Assembly (NCBI GenBank): GCA_038251315.1
Contig: JBBSBK010000006.1
Location: 1 to 58,976 of the forward strand
DNA length: 58,976 nucleotides
Reading direction: 5' to 3'
Source: JBBKXP01 sp038251315
GTDB lineage: Bacteria > Pseudomonadota > Alphaproteobacteria > Rhodobacterales > Rhodobacteraceae
Part shown: one piece after another, positions 1 through 8,273 of the stretch
How positions within the stretch are numbered: position 1 is the stretch's first letter
Layout: each line of letters begins with the position of its first letter
The notes under the pieces: generated by a model
What the model saw: only the letters and a program-made list of their open reading frames with translations
What the model was told of the DNA's origin: nothing
Databases searched by the model: none
Made by a program: the position numbers and the translations under genes

Positions 1-299
1 GCATAGGGCAGGGCAAAGCTTTGATCGTAAAGCACCGTGCCGCCCTGCAACTGGCCGATGATCTGGGTGCGGTAGAACAGCGTGGTCGTGGTGACCACCT
101 GCGCCGGGTTCAGCACGATGTCCTCAGTTCGCGAACAGGTGAACGAGCTCGAATTACCCGGGGCCGGACCGGGAGGGCGGTCCGGTATGCAGCCGCTCGT
201 TCGTGCTTGCGCCTCTGCCGCGTTCAGCGGAAAAAACGGCCCGGCAAAGGCGAAAACCAAGAGCCAAAGCGCACGCGCTATTGTCGCCGAAATTTTCAA
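1..299 (-). CDS. Secreted protein of unknown function, N-terminal part, TTG start
   Basis: The gene reads leftward and leaves the window, so only about 99 residues are visible. A TTG at 299-297 is the likely start. An in-frame TGA lies four codons upstream, a GAGG ribosome site (310-307) sits 7 bases before it, and no other good start exists. The first ~30 residues form a classic signal peptide: MKIS followed by a hydrophobic run (LWLLVFAFAGPFFPL) and a small-residue cleavage region near AAEAQA. The mature part begins with a Pro/Gly/Ser-rich stretch and two Cys, then EDIVLNPAQVVTTTLFYRTQ. I do not recognise the family; export to the periplasm or beyond is the only safe inference. Confidence 0.6.
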   Translation of the reverse strand, partial: MKISATIARALWLLVFAFAGPFFPLNAAEAQARTSGCIPDRPPGPAPGNSSSFTCSRTEDIVLNPAQVVTTTTLFYRTQIIGQLQGGTVLYDQSFALPY

Positions 300-333
300 A
301 ATCCCACCTCAAACGAATGTCAATCGTCGGCAC

Positions 334-343
334 TTGACGTCAA
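334..343. promoter_or_regulatory. TTGACGTCAA palindrome upstream of the secreted-protein gene
   Basis: A perfect 10-bp palindrome lies 35 bases upstream of the TTG start of the leftmost gene, in the interval where its promoter must be. A dyad there could be a regulator site, but a single short palindrome is weak evidence. Confidence 0.2.
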
Positions 344-397
344 TGATGGACGCTATCGCGGGTTTGCGATGCCGGCAAGCCGGTGCTTCGCGGCACC

Positions 398-808
398 TTA
401 TTGACCGGCCGCGATTCCTTCAGAACCGACGGTGCAGTTCGGGCTCGCGCTGGCGGGTCGGCCGGCGCAGTTGCGGCTGCGTTGAACCGGACGCATGGCC
501 AGGGTCAATCGCGGATCGATCCGGATTTTGATCTGGCGATGCAAGCGGCGTTCAGGGGGGTCGGGCCGGCGGCTATCGCTTGCCACGCGCGACAACAGAA
601 CATCGATAACGATGCGGGTCGGAAAATAGGCACTGTCGCCGTCGACAAGAACTGGAACCTGTCCCATCGGATTCAGGGTGAGGAATTCCTTTGGCGGGGG
701 AAAGTCTCGAATTTCAAGTTCCGAAACTTCCAGATCATGCTCCCTGACAAGAATGCGGGCAATCCTCGCGAAGGGCGAACCATCGATGTAGTGCAGATCC
801 AAACTCAC
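398..808 (-). pseudogene. Truncated glutathione S-transferase-like gene
   Basis: The first ~65 codons read as a GST N-terminal thioredoxin fold: YIDGSPFARIARILVREHDL, then the cis-proline segment NPMGQVPVLVDGD, then the start of helix 3 (RIVIDVLLSR). After that the reading becomes Arg/Pro-rich, stops resembling GST, and ends at 398. Almost all of the C-terminal helical domain of a normal ~200-residue GST is missing. The likely start is a GTG at 808-806 with GGGAG just upstream; an ATG at 874 only adds unrelated residues. The tail looks frameshifted and decayed. A GST-like protein of another subfamily is possible, but a functional enzyme is unlikely. Confidence 0.5.
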
Positions 809-1101
809 TGCTCCCGGAATTGATCGGCGCCATTGAAGTGCCGGTCTGGTTTTTGTGGTCGATCGACTGGGCATGGAACAAGGCGTTCACGATATGGTTG
901 GAATAGCAGACTACGGCGAACATTTCACAAGCAATTCTTGCAACCGGAAAGTTGGCGGACCATCTTCGCCCCGGCCCGTCGTCCGGCTTACGGGCGACAT
1001 GGAGGCAGTTCACCGACCCCGCCATCATCCTGAACAACGGTCTTGCCCTGCAGATAAAAAAATCTAAAGTGGTTGTTTAATTTTAGGGCGACGAGCAGGT
1101 C

Positions 1102-2049
1102 ATGCGACGTGATATTTCTTCTGATCCCACGGAAATCCTTAGATCCCAGCGTCTTGAGGTGGTTCCCTATGCCCCGCGAGTGGCCGCTTTGTCGGAGTGC
1201 CTCGGCATAGACCTCTCTGCAACTCTGTTTGCGCTCACCAACCTGCCGCTTTGCCAAGAAAGAGACACCCATGCCGCGGTTCGGCGTGCCGCGGCCAGAT
1301 TGATCTCCGAGCGAACCGAGACACTGCGAGCCGCCATCCCGGACATGGTCAGGACGCACTGTGCCGTGCTTTGCGTGCCGGGTCGGGTTGACCTCATGCA
1401 GGAGGTCATCGGGCCTCTTGTCTCGGACACGATCTCGATCCTTATTGACATGCCGATTGACGTGGCCGAGCACGATCACATCAGTCGCGTTTTTAGTCAG
1501 GCTCTCGGCGTCGCCAAACGTCGCAAGATGGATCACGCGCTCGGCCAACTGACCACGCGACTGCGTCAGACCTTTTCCAACGCGGATGAGAGCGTTGTGG
1601 GGCTCAAGCTCGCGTTTACGATCCTCGGGCGCGACGCGATGTTGGGCACCTTCGGTTGTACTCTGCATGATCTTGTCCAGAAGGTGGATGGCGGTGCGTG
1701 GTCGGCGCTCGACTGGCCCGACACGCCGACCCGGACCGGCGTACCCTACATTGACCGGATCGCGCTTGAGGATGTCACGGTGGGCGGAGAGGCGCTTGAA
1801 GCGGGCAGCAATATCCGGGCACGACTGGCTGACTATGAAACCGCTGAGGATCCGCGCAGCCGCATCGGCTTTTTCGGCGCCGGGGCGCATGTCTGCCTCG
1901 GACGCGCGCTGACGCTTGATCTGTGGCGCGGTATCTCGAGGTTTATGGCACAGAGCACGGCGCGACCGCACGTGTTGGAATTTGCTCTGCGCCGCGACGA
2001 CGTCTTTCATATTCCTCAAATCCTTTTTCTGGAGATTGAAGCACCATGA
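1102..2049 (+). CDS. Reduced cytochrome P450-like protein, first gene of a P450/ACP/hydrolase unit
   Basis: The 315-residue product has the P450 heme loop FFGAGAHVCLG with Cys265 as the thiolate ligand. It also has a C-helix His57/Arg61 pair (THAAVRR) and the RTG..ALEDVTVGG segment typical of bacterial P450s. Several things are unusual. It is ~80-90 residues shorter than normal. The K-helix ExxR is absent (SALD at the expected place before RTG). The I-helix acid/alcohol pair is altered (LGRDA instead of AGxDT). The meander between ..SNIRARL and the heme loop is shortened. Its stop overlaps the downstream acyl carrier protein start (ATGA), so the likely substrate is an ACP-bound acyl or aminoacyl group, as for P450BioI or NRPS-tailoring P450s. 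It may be an active but divergent enzyme or a heme protein with a non-oxygenase role. Confidence 0.7.
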   Translation: MRRDISSDPTEILRSQRLEVVPYAPRVAALSECLGIDLSATLFALTNLPLCQERDTHAAVRRAAARLISERTETLRAAIPDMVRTHCAVLCVPGRVDLMQEVIGPLVSDTISILIDMPIDVAEHDHISRVFSQALGVAKRRKMDHALGQLTTRLRQTFSNADESVVGLKLAFTILGRDAMLGTFGCTLHDLVQKVDGGAWSALDWPDTPTRTGVPYIDRIALEDVTVGGEALEAGSNIRARLADYETAEDPRSRIGFFGAGAHVCLGRALTLDLWRGISRFMAQSTARPHVLEFALRRDDVFHIPQILFLEIEAP

Positions 2050-2321
2050 CATCAGTCAGAACCGTGGTACTGAATGCGCTTGATAAAACCATCGGCCTCA
2101 GGGGCAACCGTGTTTTCGCCGAAGCCATCGTCGCGGAAAGGGACATCAGGTTGACCGATCTAGACATGGACAGCCTGTCGCGGATGGAAGCCATCATGCT
2201 GATCGAAGAGGCGCTCGACATCGAGATCGACGACGATGAAGTGCTGGAACAGGACACATTGAATGGCCTCATCGGCTATATCGAACCGCGCGTTGGTTCC
2301 GCCGCAGATGCACGACAGTGA
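2046..2321 (+). CDS. Acyl carrier protein
   Basis: This 91-residue acidic protein has the carrier-protein signature LDMDSLSRMEAIMLIEE. Ser43 in the DSL motif is the expected 4'-phosphopantetheine site, followed by the helix-II/III pattern ALDIEIDDDEVLEQDTLNGLIGYIE. It is not beside fatty-acid synthase genes. It starts inside the stop codon of the P450-like gene and its end overlaps the hydrolase gene, so all three are translationally coupled. I infer that it presents a covalently held substrate to the two neighbours. No adenylation, ketosynthase or phosphopantetheinyl transferase gene is visible nearby, so loading must come from elsewhere. Confidence 0.88.
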   Translation: MTSVRTVVLNALDKTIGLRGNRVFAEAIVAERDIRLTDLDMDSLSRMEAIMLIEEALDIEIDDDEVLEQDTLNGLIGYIEPRVGSAADARQ

Positions 2322-3297
2322 AGCCTGTGTCTTAGACGACCCGCTGATCACATTGTTTCACGCCGCCCAAGGGCGTCGTGCCATGAAAATTGTTGCGGAC
2401 ATGGAAACGCACTTTGCTCCGGCGGAAATGGTTTCGTTCGGTCGGGCGCTCGCCGTGTCCGATCATCCGGCCCGCGCGGTTTTTTTGCAGCGCGAGTCAT
2501 TCGTGGAACTGCTGGCAGCCAAGCGGGTGCAGCCTTTTCAACGCTCGGCGATCAGCCCGGATGTCAGTTTCTACAGCGATGGCGGCCCGCCGACCAACAA
2601 GACCCTGGTGGTCGGTTTCGGAGGGATGGGCGGGCGGCTCGGGTTGCCCATCGGAAATATCCTTCAGGTGATGGACGCGTCCCGCATGGACATGGTGATG
2701 TTGCGAGACCCATTGCAACGAAACTATGCGTTCGGTGCAGGAAGTTTCGCACCCGATTTCGCCTCTCTCATTGCGTCGCTTCGCATCCGGTTTCGACCGG
2801 ATAGCTATTGTCGGCTGGTGACGATCGGCAATTCGATGGGGGGAACAGCGTCACTGCGCGCCGGCTTCTGGCTGGATGCCGAACGCGCCATCGGGATTGG
2901 CGCGCGTCGCTCCAACGACGACCTTATGCTCGTTCTTCGGCGCGGCGTGGGGCCAGCCTTCGACCCGTTTTGCGATTGCCTGCGTGATCGACCGCACCGC
3001 GGACTGCTCGTCTACGCTGGCGCCTGCGCGCCCGACGTCGATGCTGCCACCCAAATGGAGGCGAACGGTGCAGGTCGCCGTGTGATCTTTGTCGGTATGG
3101 GAGAGCACAACCTCATCTCGCGGTTCTGGGCGATGAGAGAACTAGGCGCATTTCTCGATCTGCTTCTCAACGGTCGACTGGTGGGCGACCGTCACACTCC
3201 GGCGCCGCCTATTGTCATCGGGCGCACATGGCTCCCGCGTCTGCGTGCGGGTCTCAAACGTCGGATCGGACACTGGACTGGCCGGGCAAACCGCTAG
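2308..3297 (+). CDS. Alpha/beta-hydrolase-fold protein of the P450/ACP unit
   Basis: This protein of ~329 residues carries a nucleophile elbow IGNSMGGTAS (Ser176) and plausible triad partners Asp243/Asp245 (YAGACAPDVD) and His267 (GMGEHNLI). An oxyanion-hole-like glycine run, VVGFGGMGGRLG, lies near residue 105. No signal peptide or membrane segment is seen. The ATG at 2308 overlaps the ACP stop by 14 bases; an ATG at 2263 would add 15 residues. As third gene of the unit it is a candidate thioesterase or acyltransferase that releases or transfers the ACP-bound product. It is not a standard type II thioesterase by sequence, so that role is inference from context. Confidence 0.7.
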   Translation: MHDSEACVLDDPLITLFHAAQGRRAMKIVADMETHFAPAEMVSFGRALAVSDHPARAVFLQRESFVELLAAKRVQPFQRSAISPDVSFYSDGGPPTNKTLVVGFGGMGGRLGLPIGNILQVMDASRMDMVMLRDPLQRNYAFGAGSFAPDFASLIASLRIRFRPDSYCRLVTIGNSMGGTASLRAGFWLDAERAIGIGARRSNDDLMLVLRRGVGPAFDPFCDCLRDRPHRGLLVYAGACAPDVDAATQMEANGAGRRVIFVGMGEHNLISRFWAMRELGAFLDLLLNGRLVGDRHTPAPPIVIGRTWLPRLRAGLKRRIGHWTGRANR

Positions 3298-3486
3298 ATG
3301 TCTCGCACGATCTGGTGGCTCTTTAAGGATGTGGCGATCGAGGTCGCGACCTCTGCAGCGAATGACCGCTCCCGGTGCCGATTCTGTGGAAAAAACAATG
3401 TGTTGCGTGAGACCACATACAAAAGGTCAAACGCGAACGAATTGATCGAAATCGGCCAACTTAAAACAACTGGCCGTGTTTCATCT

Positions 3487-4572
3487 TCACAAGTTGGTTT
3501 TCAGCAATATCTCAACACGGATCTTTTCCTGGGAGGTCAGCGTTTCGCGCTGATCCACAATGCCCTTGAGGCGACGGACCGCGCTGCGCACCAGATGTCC
3601 GGTGTCCTGCGTGATCACTGCGTCCAAGTCTCCTCGCAGCAGCGCGTCTACAGCAAAGGGTGTCCTTTCGTGAGCAATCTTGACGACGTCGGGTGGCAAG
3701 GCGAGGCCTCTTAGGATTGTCAGCGGACCACGGGCTTCGGATGACATGATATAGATACCAGCGATACTGGGATTTGCGCGCAATGTCGCTGTCAAGATGG
3801 TGCGCGCCCGGTCATCGCTCCCGTAGGTCTCCAGAGTGGGCAAGGCGCGCAAATGGGTAAAGTCGGTGTTTATGGCGTTGTCAAAACCGAGACGACGCTC
3901 AAGGCTGTCGCGCAGTTGCAGGCTTTCGGCCACAACCATGATGGATCCCGACGTCATTTTGATGAAGCGACCCAACAGGGTGGCCGCGGTCGCCCCAGCG
4001 GCCCGATTGTCGATGCCGACCCAGTGCTCATCCATCATCGTCTGGTTTGAGATGAAGGGAAGCGCCGCAACCCCGCGTTCCTGCAGCCGGGTGATGGCGT
4101 CACGGACTTGCGGGGTCTCGGGTGCCATGATGGCGACACCGGTCACGGCATCGGGCCGAAGCGTCGTCAGATAGTCCGAAATTCTGTGCGGATCGTTTTC
4201 GTCGATGTTGTGAATGTCGATGGACACGCGATCGGGCGAAAAGATCGTTTCGGCCTCTTTCACGTGACGCACGATCTCTTGAAGGAACTGTTCACCCGAG
4301 TTCGGCAAGACAAAAAGGAACCTATAGTTCTTGGACCTGGCTAGATTCGCTGCCTGAAGATTTCGGATGAATCCAAGCTCCTTGACTGCCGCATTGACGC
4401 GATCGACTGTCTTTTGCTTGACCCCGTCGCGCCCATTCAGGACCCGATCCACTGTTGCGCGGCTGACCCCAGCAATCTTGGCGAGGTCTTTTGTAGTCGG
4501 AGGAAGAAGCGGTCGAGGCGTTTCTATGTGTTGCGTTTCCTTCACCTTTATCAATCCCTTGCCGTATCCCAC
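3487..4572 (-). CDS. LacI-family transcriptional regulator of the polyol/dihydroxyacetone operon
   Basis: The N-terminal helix-turn-helix TTKDLAKIAGVSRATVDRVLNGRDGV is a LacI DNA-binding domain with the usual hinge after it. Residues from ~85 on form the periplasmic-binding-protein-like sensor, with VVIAPETPQVRDAI-like and HWVGIDNRAAGATAA segments of the CcpA/RbsR type. A GTG at 4572 is used; a second GTG nine codons downstream (about 4545) is possible. The gene is divergent from the ABC operon starting at 4742, and two identical palindromes lie between them. It therefore most likely represses that operon and itself, with a sugar or sugar phosphate as effector. Confidence 0.9.
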   Translation of the reverse strand: MGYGKGLIKVKETQHIETPRPLLPPTTKDLAKIAGVSRATVDRVLNGRDGVKQKTVDRVNAAVKELGFIRNLQAANLARSKNYRFLFVLPNSGEQFLQEIVRHVKEAETIFSPDRVSIDIHNIDENDPHRISDYLTTLRPDAVTGVAIMAPETPQVRDAITRLQERGVAALPFISNQTMMDEHWVGIDNRAAGATAATLLGRFIKMTSGSIMVVAESLQLRDSLERRLGFDNAINTDFTHLRALPTLETYGSDDRARTILTATLRANPSIAGIYIMSSEARGPLTILRGLALPPDVVKIAHERTPFAVDALLRGDLDAVITQDTGHLVRSAVRRLKGIVDQRETLTSQEKIRVEILLKTNL

Positions 4573-4625
4573 TCATCTCGCCTGGCGACGTTCCATGGGT
4601 AACTTTGGATGGGCCTAACAGTTTT

Positions 4626-4671
4626 TGAGGCACGTGTCTCAAAAATTACTTGTTTTGAGGCACGTGTCTCA
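4626..4671. promoter_or_regulatory. Two tandem LacI operators, TGAGGCACGTGTCTCA
   Basis: The same 16-bp near-perfect palindrome occurs at 4626-4641 and 4656-4671, and three further T's upstream are also identical. The CACGTG centres are exactly 30 bp apart, about three helical turns, so two repressor dimers would sit on one DNA face. The sites lie between the lacI-type gene and the binding-protein gene. The CG step at the centre of the dyad is typical of LacI/PurR-family operators. Confidence 0.75.
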
Positions 4672-4741
4672 GTATTCTCCTCCGCAGGATAGGATTGCGG
4701 CGTGGGGCCGACCCTGAACGATCTCTGGGAGGAGACAACTG

Positions 4742-6064
4742 ATGAAATCCAACTTGATGATGACAGCTGCAGCGGGCGTAATGCTTGCGTCAGGGCTGTC
4801 CACGGCTGCAACGGCCGAAGACCTGACGCTCTGCTGGGCGGCCTGGGATCCCGCAAACGCGCTGATCGAGTTGAGCAAGGATTTTGAGGAAAAATCTGGC
4901 AACACCATGCACTTCGAATTCGTGCCGTGGACGAGTTTTGCCGACAGGATGCTCAACGAGCTGAATTCGGGCGGCACGCTGTGCGACCTGATGATCGGTG
5001 ACAGCCAGTGGATCGGCGGCGGCGCCGAGAATGGCCACTACGTCAAACTGAACGATTTCTTCGATGCCAACGGCATTTCCATGGATGATTTCATTCCCGC
5101 CACCGTCACCGGCTATGCCGAATGGCCCAAGAACACCCCGAACTACTATGCCTTGCCCGCGTTTGGCGATGTTGTCGGCTGGACCTACCGCAAGGATTGG
5201 TTTGAGCGTCCGGAGCTTCAGGCCGAGTTCAGGGAAAAGTATGGCCGCGATCTGGGAGTCCCCGCCACGCTGGAAGAACTGAAGGACATCGCGCAATTCT
5301 TTGAAGGTCGCGATATCGACGGCACCACGGTTTACGGGGCGGCGATCTATACCGAGCGCGGATCCGAAGGCATCACCATGGGTGTCACAAACGCGCTTTA
5401 TAATTACGGTTTCCTGTACGAAAACCCGGACAAGCCCTATGATCTTGAAGGCTTCGTGAACTCTGACGGCGCAATTGCCGGTCTGGAATTCTACAAGGAC
5501 CTCTATGACACCGGCACACCGCCGGGGTCGTCGAACTGGTATATGGGCGAAAATATTGACGCCTACCGTTCCGGACAGGTCGCGATGCAGATGAACTTTG
5601 CCTTCATCTGGCCGGGTGTCGAGACGGACGCAAACGTCGGCGGCGGCAAATCGGGCTATTTCGCAAATCCGGCGGGCCCAGCGGGCCAGTTTGCCCAGCT
5701 GGGCGGGCAGGGGATTTCGGTGGTGTCTTATTCTGATAAGCAGGACGCGGCGCTCGAGTATATCAAGTGGTTCGCGCAGCCCGAGATTCAGGCCAGATGG
5801 TGGGAGTTGGGCGGTTATTCGGCGCTCAAGGCGGTGGTCGAAGACCCCGGTTTCGTGTCCAGCCAGCCTTATGCGCAGACCTTCCTCGATAGCATGGCCA
5901 TCGTCAAGGATTTCTGGGCGGAACCTGCCTATGCCGATCTGCTGCTGGCGATGCAAGACCGTGTGCACAACTATGTGGTGGCCGGACAAGGCACTGCAAA
6001 AGAGGCACTTGACGGACTTGTCAGTGACTGGACGGTCATCTTTCAAGACGAAGGTAAACTTTAG
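4742..6064 (+). CDS. Sugar/polyol ABC transporter, periplasmic binding protein (family 1)
   Basis: The 440-residue protein begins with a Sec signal peptide (MKSNLMMTAAAGVMLASGLSTAATA) followed by a family 1 solute-binding fold. Marks of the fold are FEEKSGNTMHFEFVPWTSF, the YALPAFGDVVGWTYRKDWF hinge region, and YRSGQVAMQMNFAFIW. A strong site GGGAGGAG precedes the ATG. It is the first gene of an operon running to the dihydroxyacetone kinase at 11990 and is controlled by the tandem LacI sites. Binding proteins of this group take mono- and disaccharides or polyols. The kinase suggests a C3-C4 polyol or ketose as the cargo, which is inference. Confidence 0.9.
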   Translation: MKSNLMMTAAAGVMLASGLSTAATAEDLTLCWAAWDPANALIELSKDFEEKSGNTMHFEFVPWTSFADRMLNELNSGGTLCDLMIGDSQWIGGGAENGHYVKLNDFFDANGISMDDFIPATVTGYAEWPKNTPNYYALPAFGDVVGWTYRKDWFERPELQAEFREKYGRDLGVPATLEELKDIAQFFEGRDIDGTTVYGAAIYTERGSEGITMGVTNALYNYGFLYENPDKPYDLEGFVNSDGAIAGLEFYKDLYDTGTPPGSSNWYMGENIDAYRSGQVAMQMNFAFIWPGVETDANVGGGKSGYFANPAGPAGQFAQLGGQGISVVSYSDKQDAALEYIKWFAQPEIQARWWELGGYSALKAVVEDPGFVSSQPYAQTFLDSMAIVKDFWAEPAYADLLLAMQDRVHNYVVAGQGTAKEALDGLVSDWTVIFQDEGKL

Positions 6065-6112
6065 TCGCCTTTGAATCGGGCACCCTGCTTTCTGCGTGTC
6101 CGACGGTCTCCT

Positions 6113-6131
6113 CCAGTCCTTGTCGGACTGG
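6113..6131 (+). other. Intercistronic hairpin after the binding-protein gene
   Basis: CCAGTCC, a 5-base loop, then GGACTGG form a perfect 7-bp stem in the 138-base gap between the binding-protein and first permease genes. A second, looser CCCCCA/TGGGGG pair follows around 6145-6175. There is no T-run, so this is more likely a 3'-end stabiliser or partial terminator that keeps binding-protein mRNA in excess, a common arrangement in ABC operons. Confidence 0.45.
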
Positions 6132-6202
6132 GGGACAATTACCCCCAGATGAAGTGACCATCCCCTATTGGGGGCCGACGCGCGCGGGGAAGGAATGACG
6201 CT

Positions 6203-7150
6203 ATGACGAACGACCCGCTGGATACTGCCGCACGCAAGACGCCAGACGGGATGGCGCGGCGTATTCGTGGCCTTTCAGATCGCACGATCGCGTGGATATT
6301 TGTCACGCCGACGATATTTTTGCTGCTCGCAGTGAACATTTTTCCATTGATCTGGACGATCCGGCTCAGTTTTACGAACTTTCGGGTCAATCGCCCAAAC
6401 AACGCGGTCGAATGGGTGGGGCTGGACAATTACCGCCGCATCCTGTCAGACCCCGCCATCTGGAACACGATGCAGGCGACGGCGCATTTTTTGATTTGGA
6501 CCATCATGTTGCAGGTGCTGATCGGTTTCACACTTGCCTATCTGATCAACAAGAAATTCCGCGGCAACGACCTGTGGACGACGATCATCGTCTTTCCGAT
6601 GATGTTGTCCCCCGCCGTTGTCGGCAACTTCTGGACCTTTCTTTACCAACCTCAGATCGGACTGTTCAACTACGCCGTTTCGTTCTTTACCGGCATTGAT
6701 CCAGCCAGTTTCTCGATGATCGGGGATGTAAACCTCGCCCCTTGGGCCATCGTTATCGCCGATACCTGGATGTGGACGCCGTTTGTAATGCTCATCTGTT
6801 TGGCGGGGCTTCGGTCGATCCCTGACAGCATCTATGAGGCCGCTGAATGCGACCGCGCAAGCAGGTGGCGGCAGTTCTGGACCATCACAATCCCTATGGC
6901 GCTGCCGTTCATAATGCTCGCAGTGCTGTTCCGGGGCATCGAAAACTTCAAGATGTTCGACCTTGTGGTGCAACTGACCGGTGGCGGGCCGGGCAATGTG
7001 ACGACGCTGACATCAATCGATCTCAAGCGTGAAGCGTTCGAAAAATGGCGCACCGGTTTCTCGTCCGCCTATGCGGTCATCCTGTTCGTCACCGTCTTTG
7101 GCCTCGCGTCGATTTACGTCAAAGCTCTGAATAAAGTGAAAGAAAGATGA
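6203..7150 (+). CDS. ABC transporter permease, MalF/UgpA type
   Basis: This 315-residue inner-membrane protein has about six hydrophobic segments, the first being IAWIFVTPTIFLLLAVNIFPL. The permease signature loop reads EAAECDRASRWRQFWTITIPMALP (EAA...G type, with the usual Gly replaced here). It pairs with the next gene, whose start overlaps its stop (ATGA), to form the heterodimeric channel for the solute delivered by the binding protein. Confidence 0.9.
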   Translation: MTNDPLDTAARKTPDGMARRIRGLSDRTIAWIFVTPTIFLLLAVNIFPLIWTIRLSFTNFRVNRPNNAVEWVGLDNYRRILSDPAIWNTMQATAHFLIWTIMLQVLIGFTLAYLINKKFRGNDLWTTIIVFPMMLSPAVVGNFWTFLYQPQIGLFNYAVSFFTGIDPASFSMIGDVNLAPWAIVIADTWMWTPFVMLICLAGLRSIPDSIYEAAECDRASRWRQFWTITIPMALPFIMLAVLFRGIENFKMFDLVVQLTGGGPGNVTTLTSIDLKREAFEKWRTGFSSAYAVILFVTVFGLASIYVKALNKVKER

Positions 7151-8085
7151 GCTTTTCTGTCACGGACCCGTCCAGGGGCGTCAAATGGGTGGCCGGAATA
7201 CTGGTCGTCGGTTATGCGGTCATCACGTTGATCCCGTTGTTGTGGATTGTCGCTACAGGCTTTAAATCGCCTACGGATTCAATAGCGTACCCGCCAGTCG
7301 TGGTGTTTGAGCCGACTCTGGAAGGCTATGTAAATCTTTTCACTGACCGAACTCGTGCCACTCAAGACATGCTGGACGCCGCAGGCCCGCCCGCAACATG
7401 GTATGATGAAATTGTCCGAAATCGGGGGACGGTCATTTCCGGGCAGTCGCGCTATGGCGAACGGTTCCTGAACTCGGTCATCATTGGTTTCGGATCCACC
7501 GCGCTGTCTATGGTGCTTGGTACGGCGGCTGCCTATGCTTTCAGCCGGTTTCGGGTGCCCCTCAAAGACGATCTGCTTTTTTTCATTCTGTCTACCAGGA
7601 TGATGCCGCCCATCGCTGTGGCAATCCCGATTTTTCTTATGTTCCGCAACCTTGGACTGAACGATACTCATCTCGGCATGATCCTGCTGTATACGGCGGT
7701 GAATCTGTCGCTGTCGGTTTGGCTGCTGAAAGGGTTCATCGACGAAATCCCTGTGGAATACGAGGAAGCAGCCCTGATCGACGGCTACACTAGGTTCCAG
7801 GCGTTCTACAAAGTTGTGCTGCCACAGGCGGCGACGGGAATAGCCTCGACCGCCATCTTCTGCCTGATCTTTGCATGGAATGAATATGCCTTTGCCGTCC
7901 TTCTGACCTCGGGCACCGCTCAGACCGCTCCACCCTTCATCCCAACGATCATCGGGACCAGTGGCAAGGACTGGCCCGCAGTGGCGGCAGGGGCCACGAT
8001 CTTCCTTGTCCCGGTCATGGTCTTTACCATCCTGTTGCGCAAACACCTCCTGCGTGGGATCACATTCGGAGCTGTTCGCAAATGA
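7147..8085 (+). CDS. ABC transporter permease, MalG/UgpE type
   Basis: This 312-residue membrane protein has an EAA loop EEAALIDGYTRFQAFYKVVLPQA and the C-terminal pattern of MalG-type permeases. A periplasmic insertion between the first two membrane segments (about residues 55-105) is longer than in MalG. The start overlaps the upstream permease stop by four bases and its own stop overlaps the small membrane gene, so production is coupled. Confidence 0.9.
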   Translation: MSFSVTDPSRGVKWVAGILVVGYAVITLIPLLWIVATGFKSPTDSIAYPPVVVFEPTLEGYVNLFTDRTRATQDMLDAAGPPATWYDEIVRNRGTVISGQSRYGERFLNSVIIGFGSTALSMVLGTAAAYAFSRFRVPLKDDLLFFILSTRMMPPIAVAIPIFLMFRNLGLNDTHLGMILLYTAVNLSLSVWLLKGFIDEIPVEYEEAALIDGYTRFQAFYKVVLPQAATGIASTAIFCLIFAWNEYAFAVLLTSGTAQTAPPFIPTIIGTSGKDWPAVAAGATIFLVPVMVFTILLRKHLLRGITFGAVRK

Positions 8086-8270
8086 TCCGCTTTGTCAAAG
8101 GACTGATGGGCTTGCGCCGGGGGCCTTGGGAGATGGTGGCGACGATCCTCATTGCCCTCGGTGTCGTCATGTTGATGCAGCCCTTTTCCCTGGCGTTCTA
8201 CAGTTCTTCGTTCATCGTGACCCTTGTCGGCACGGTGATGTTCATCATCGTCAGCCATTTCCCGGAGTAA
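8082..8270 (+). CDS. Small two-helix membrane protein in the ABC operon
   Basis: The 62-residue protein has a basic N-terminus (MIRFVKGLMGLRRG) and two hydrophobic helices (about residues 18-34 and 40-58). It is held between the second permease (ATGA overlap) and the first ATPase (3-base gap), so it is a genuine operon member. A small membrane protein of the DUF2160 type occupies a comparable place in rhizobial glycerol ABC operons (glpU). This one is shorter and I cannot assign it to that family by motif. A role in transporter assembly or stability is inferred. Confidence 0.75.
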   Translation: MIRFVKGLMGLRRGPWEMVATILIALGVVMLMQPFSLAFYSSSFIVTLVGTVMFIIVSHFPE

Positions 8271-8273
8271 TCG

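Noticed and set aside
145..162. GAGCTC-GAATTA-CCCGGG looks like a cloning-vector polylinker.
   Set aside because: The EcoRI site is imperfect, no vector sequence flanks it, and the bases are in frame inside the exported-protein gene.
735..1037. Minus-strand 100-codon frame between the GST remnant and the P450-like gene.
   Set aside because: Composition is random-like, it overlaps the GST reading in another frame, and no start signal is present.
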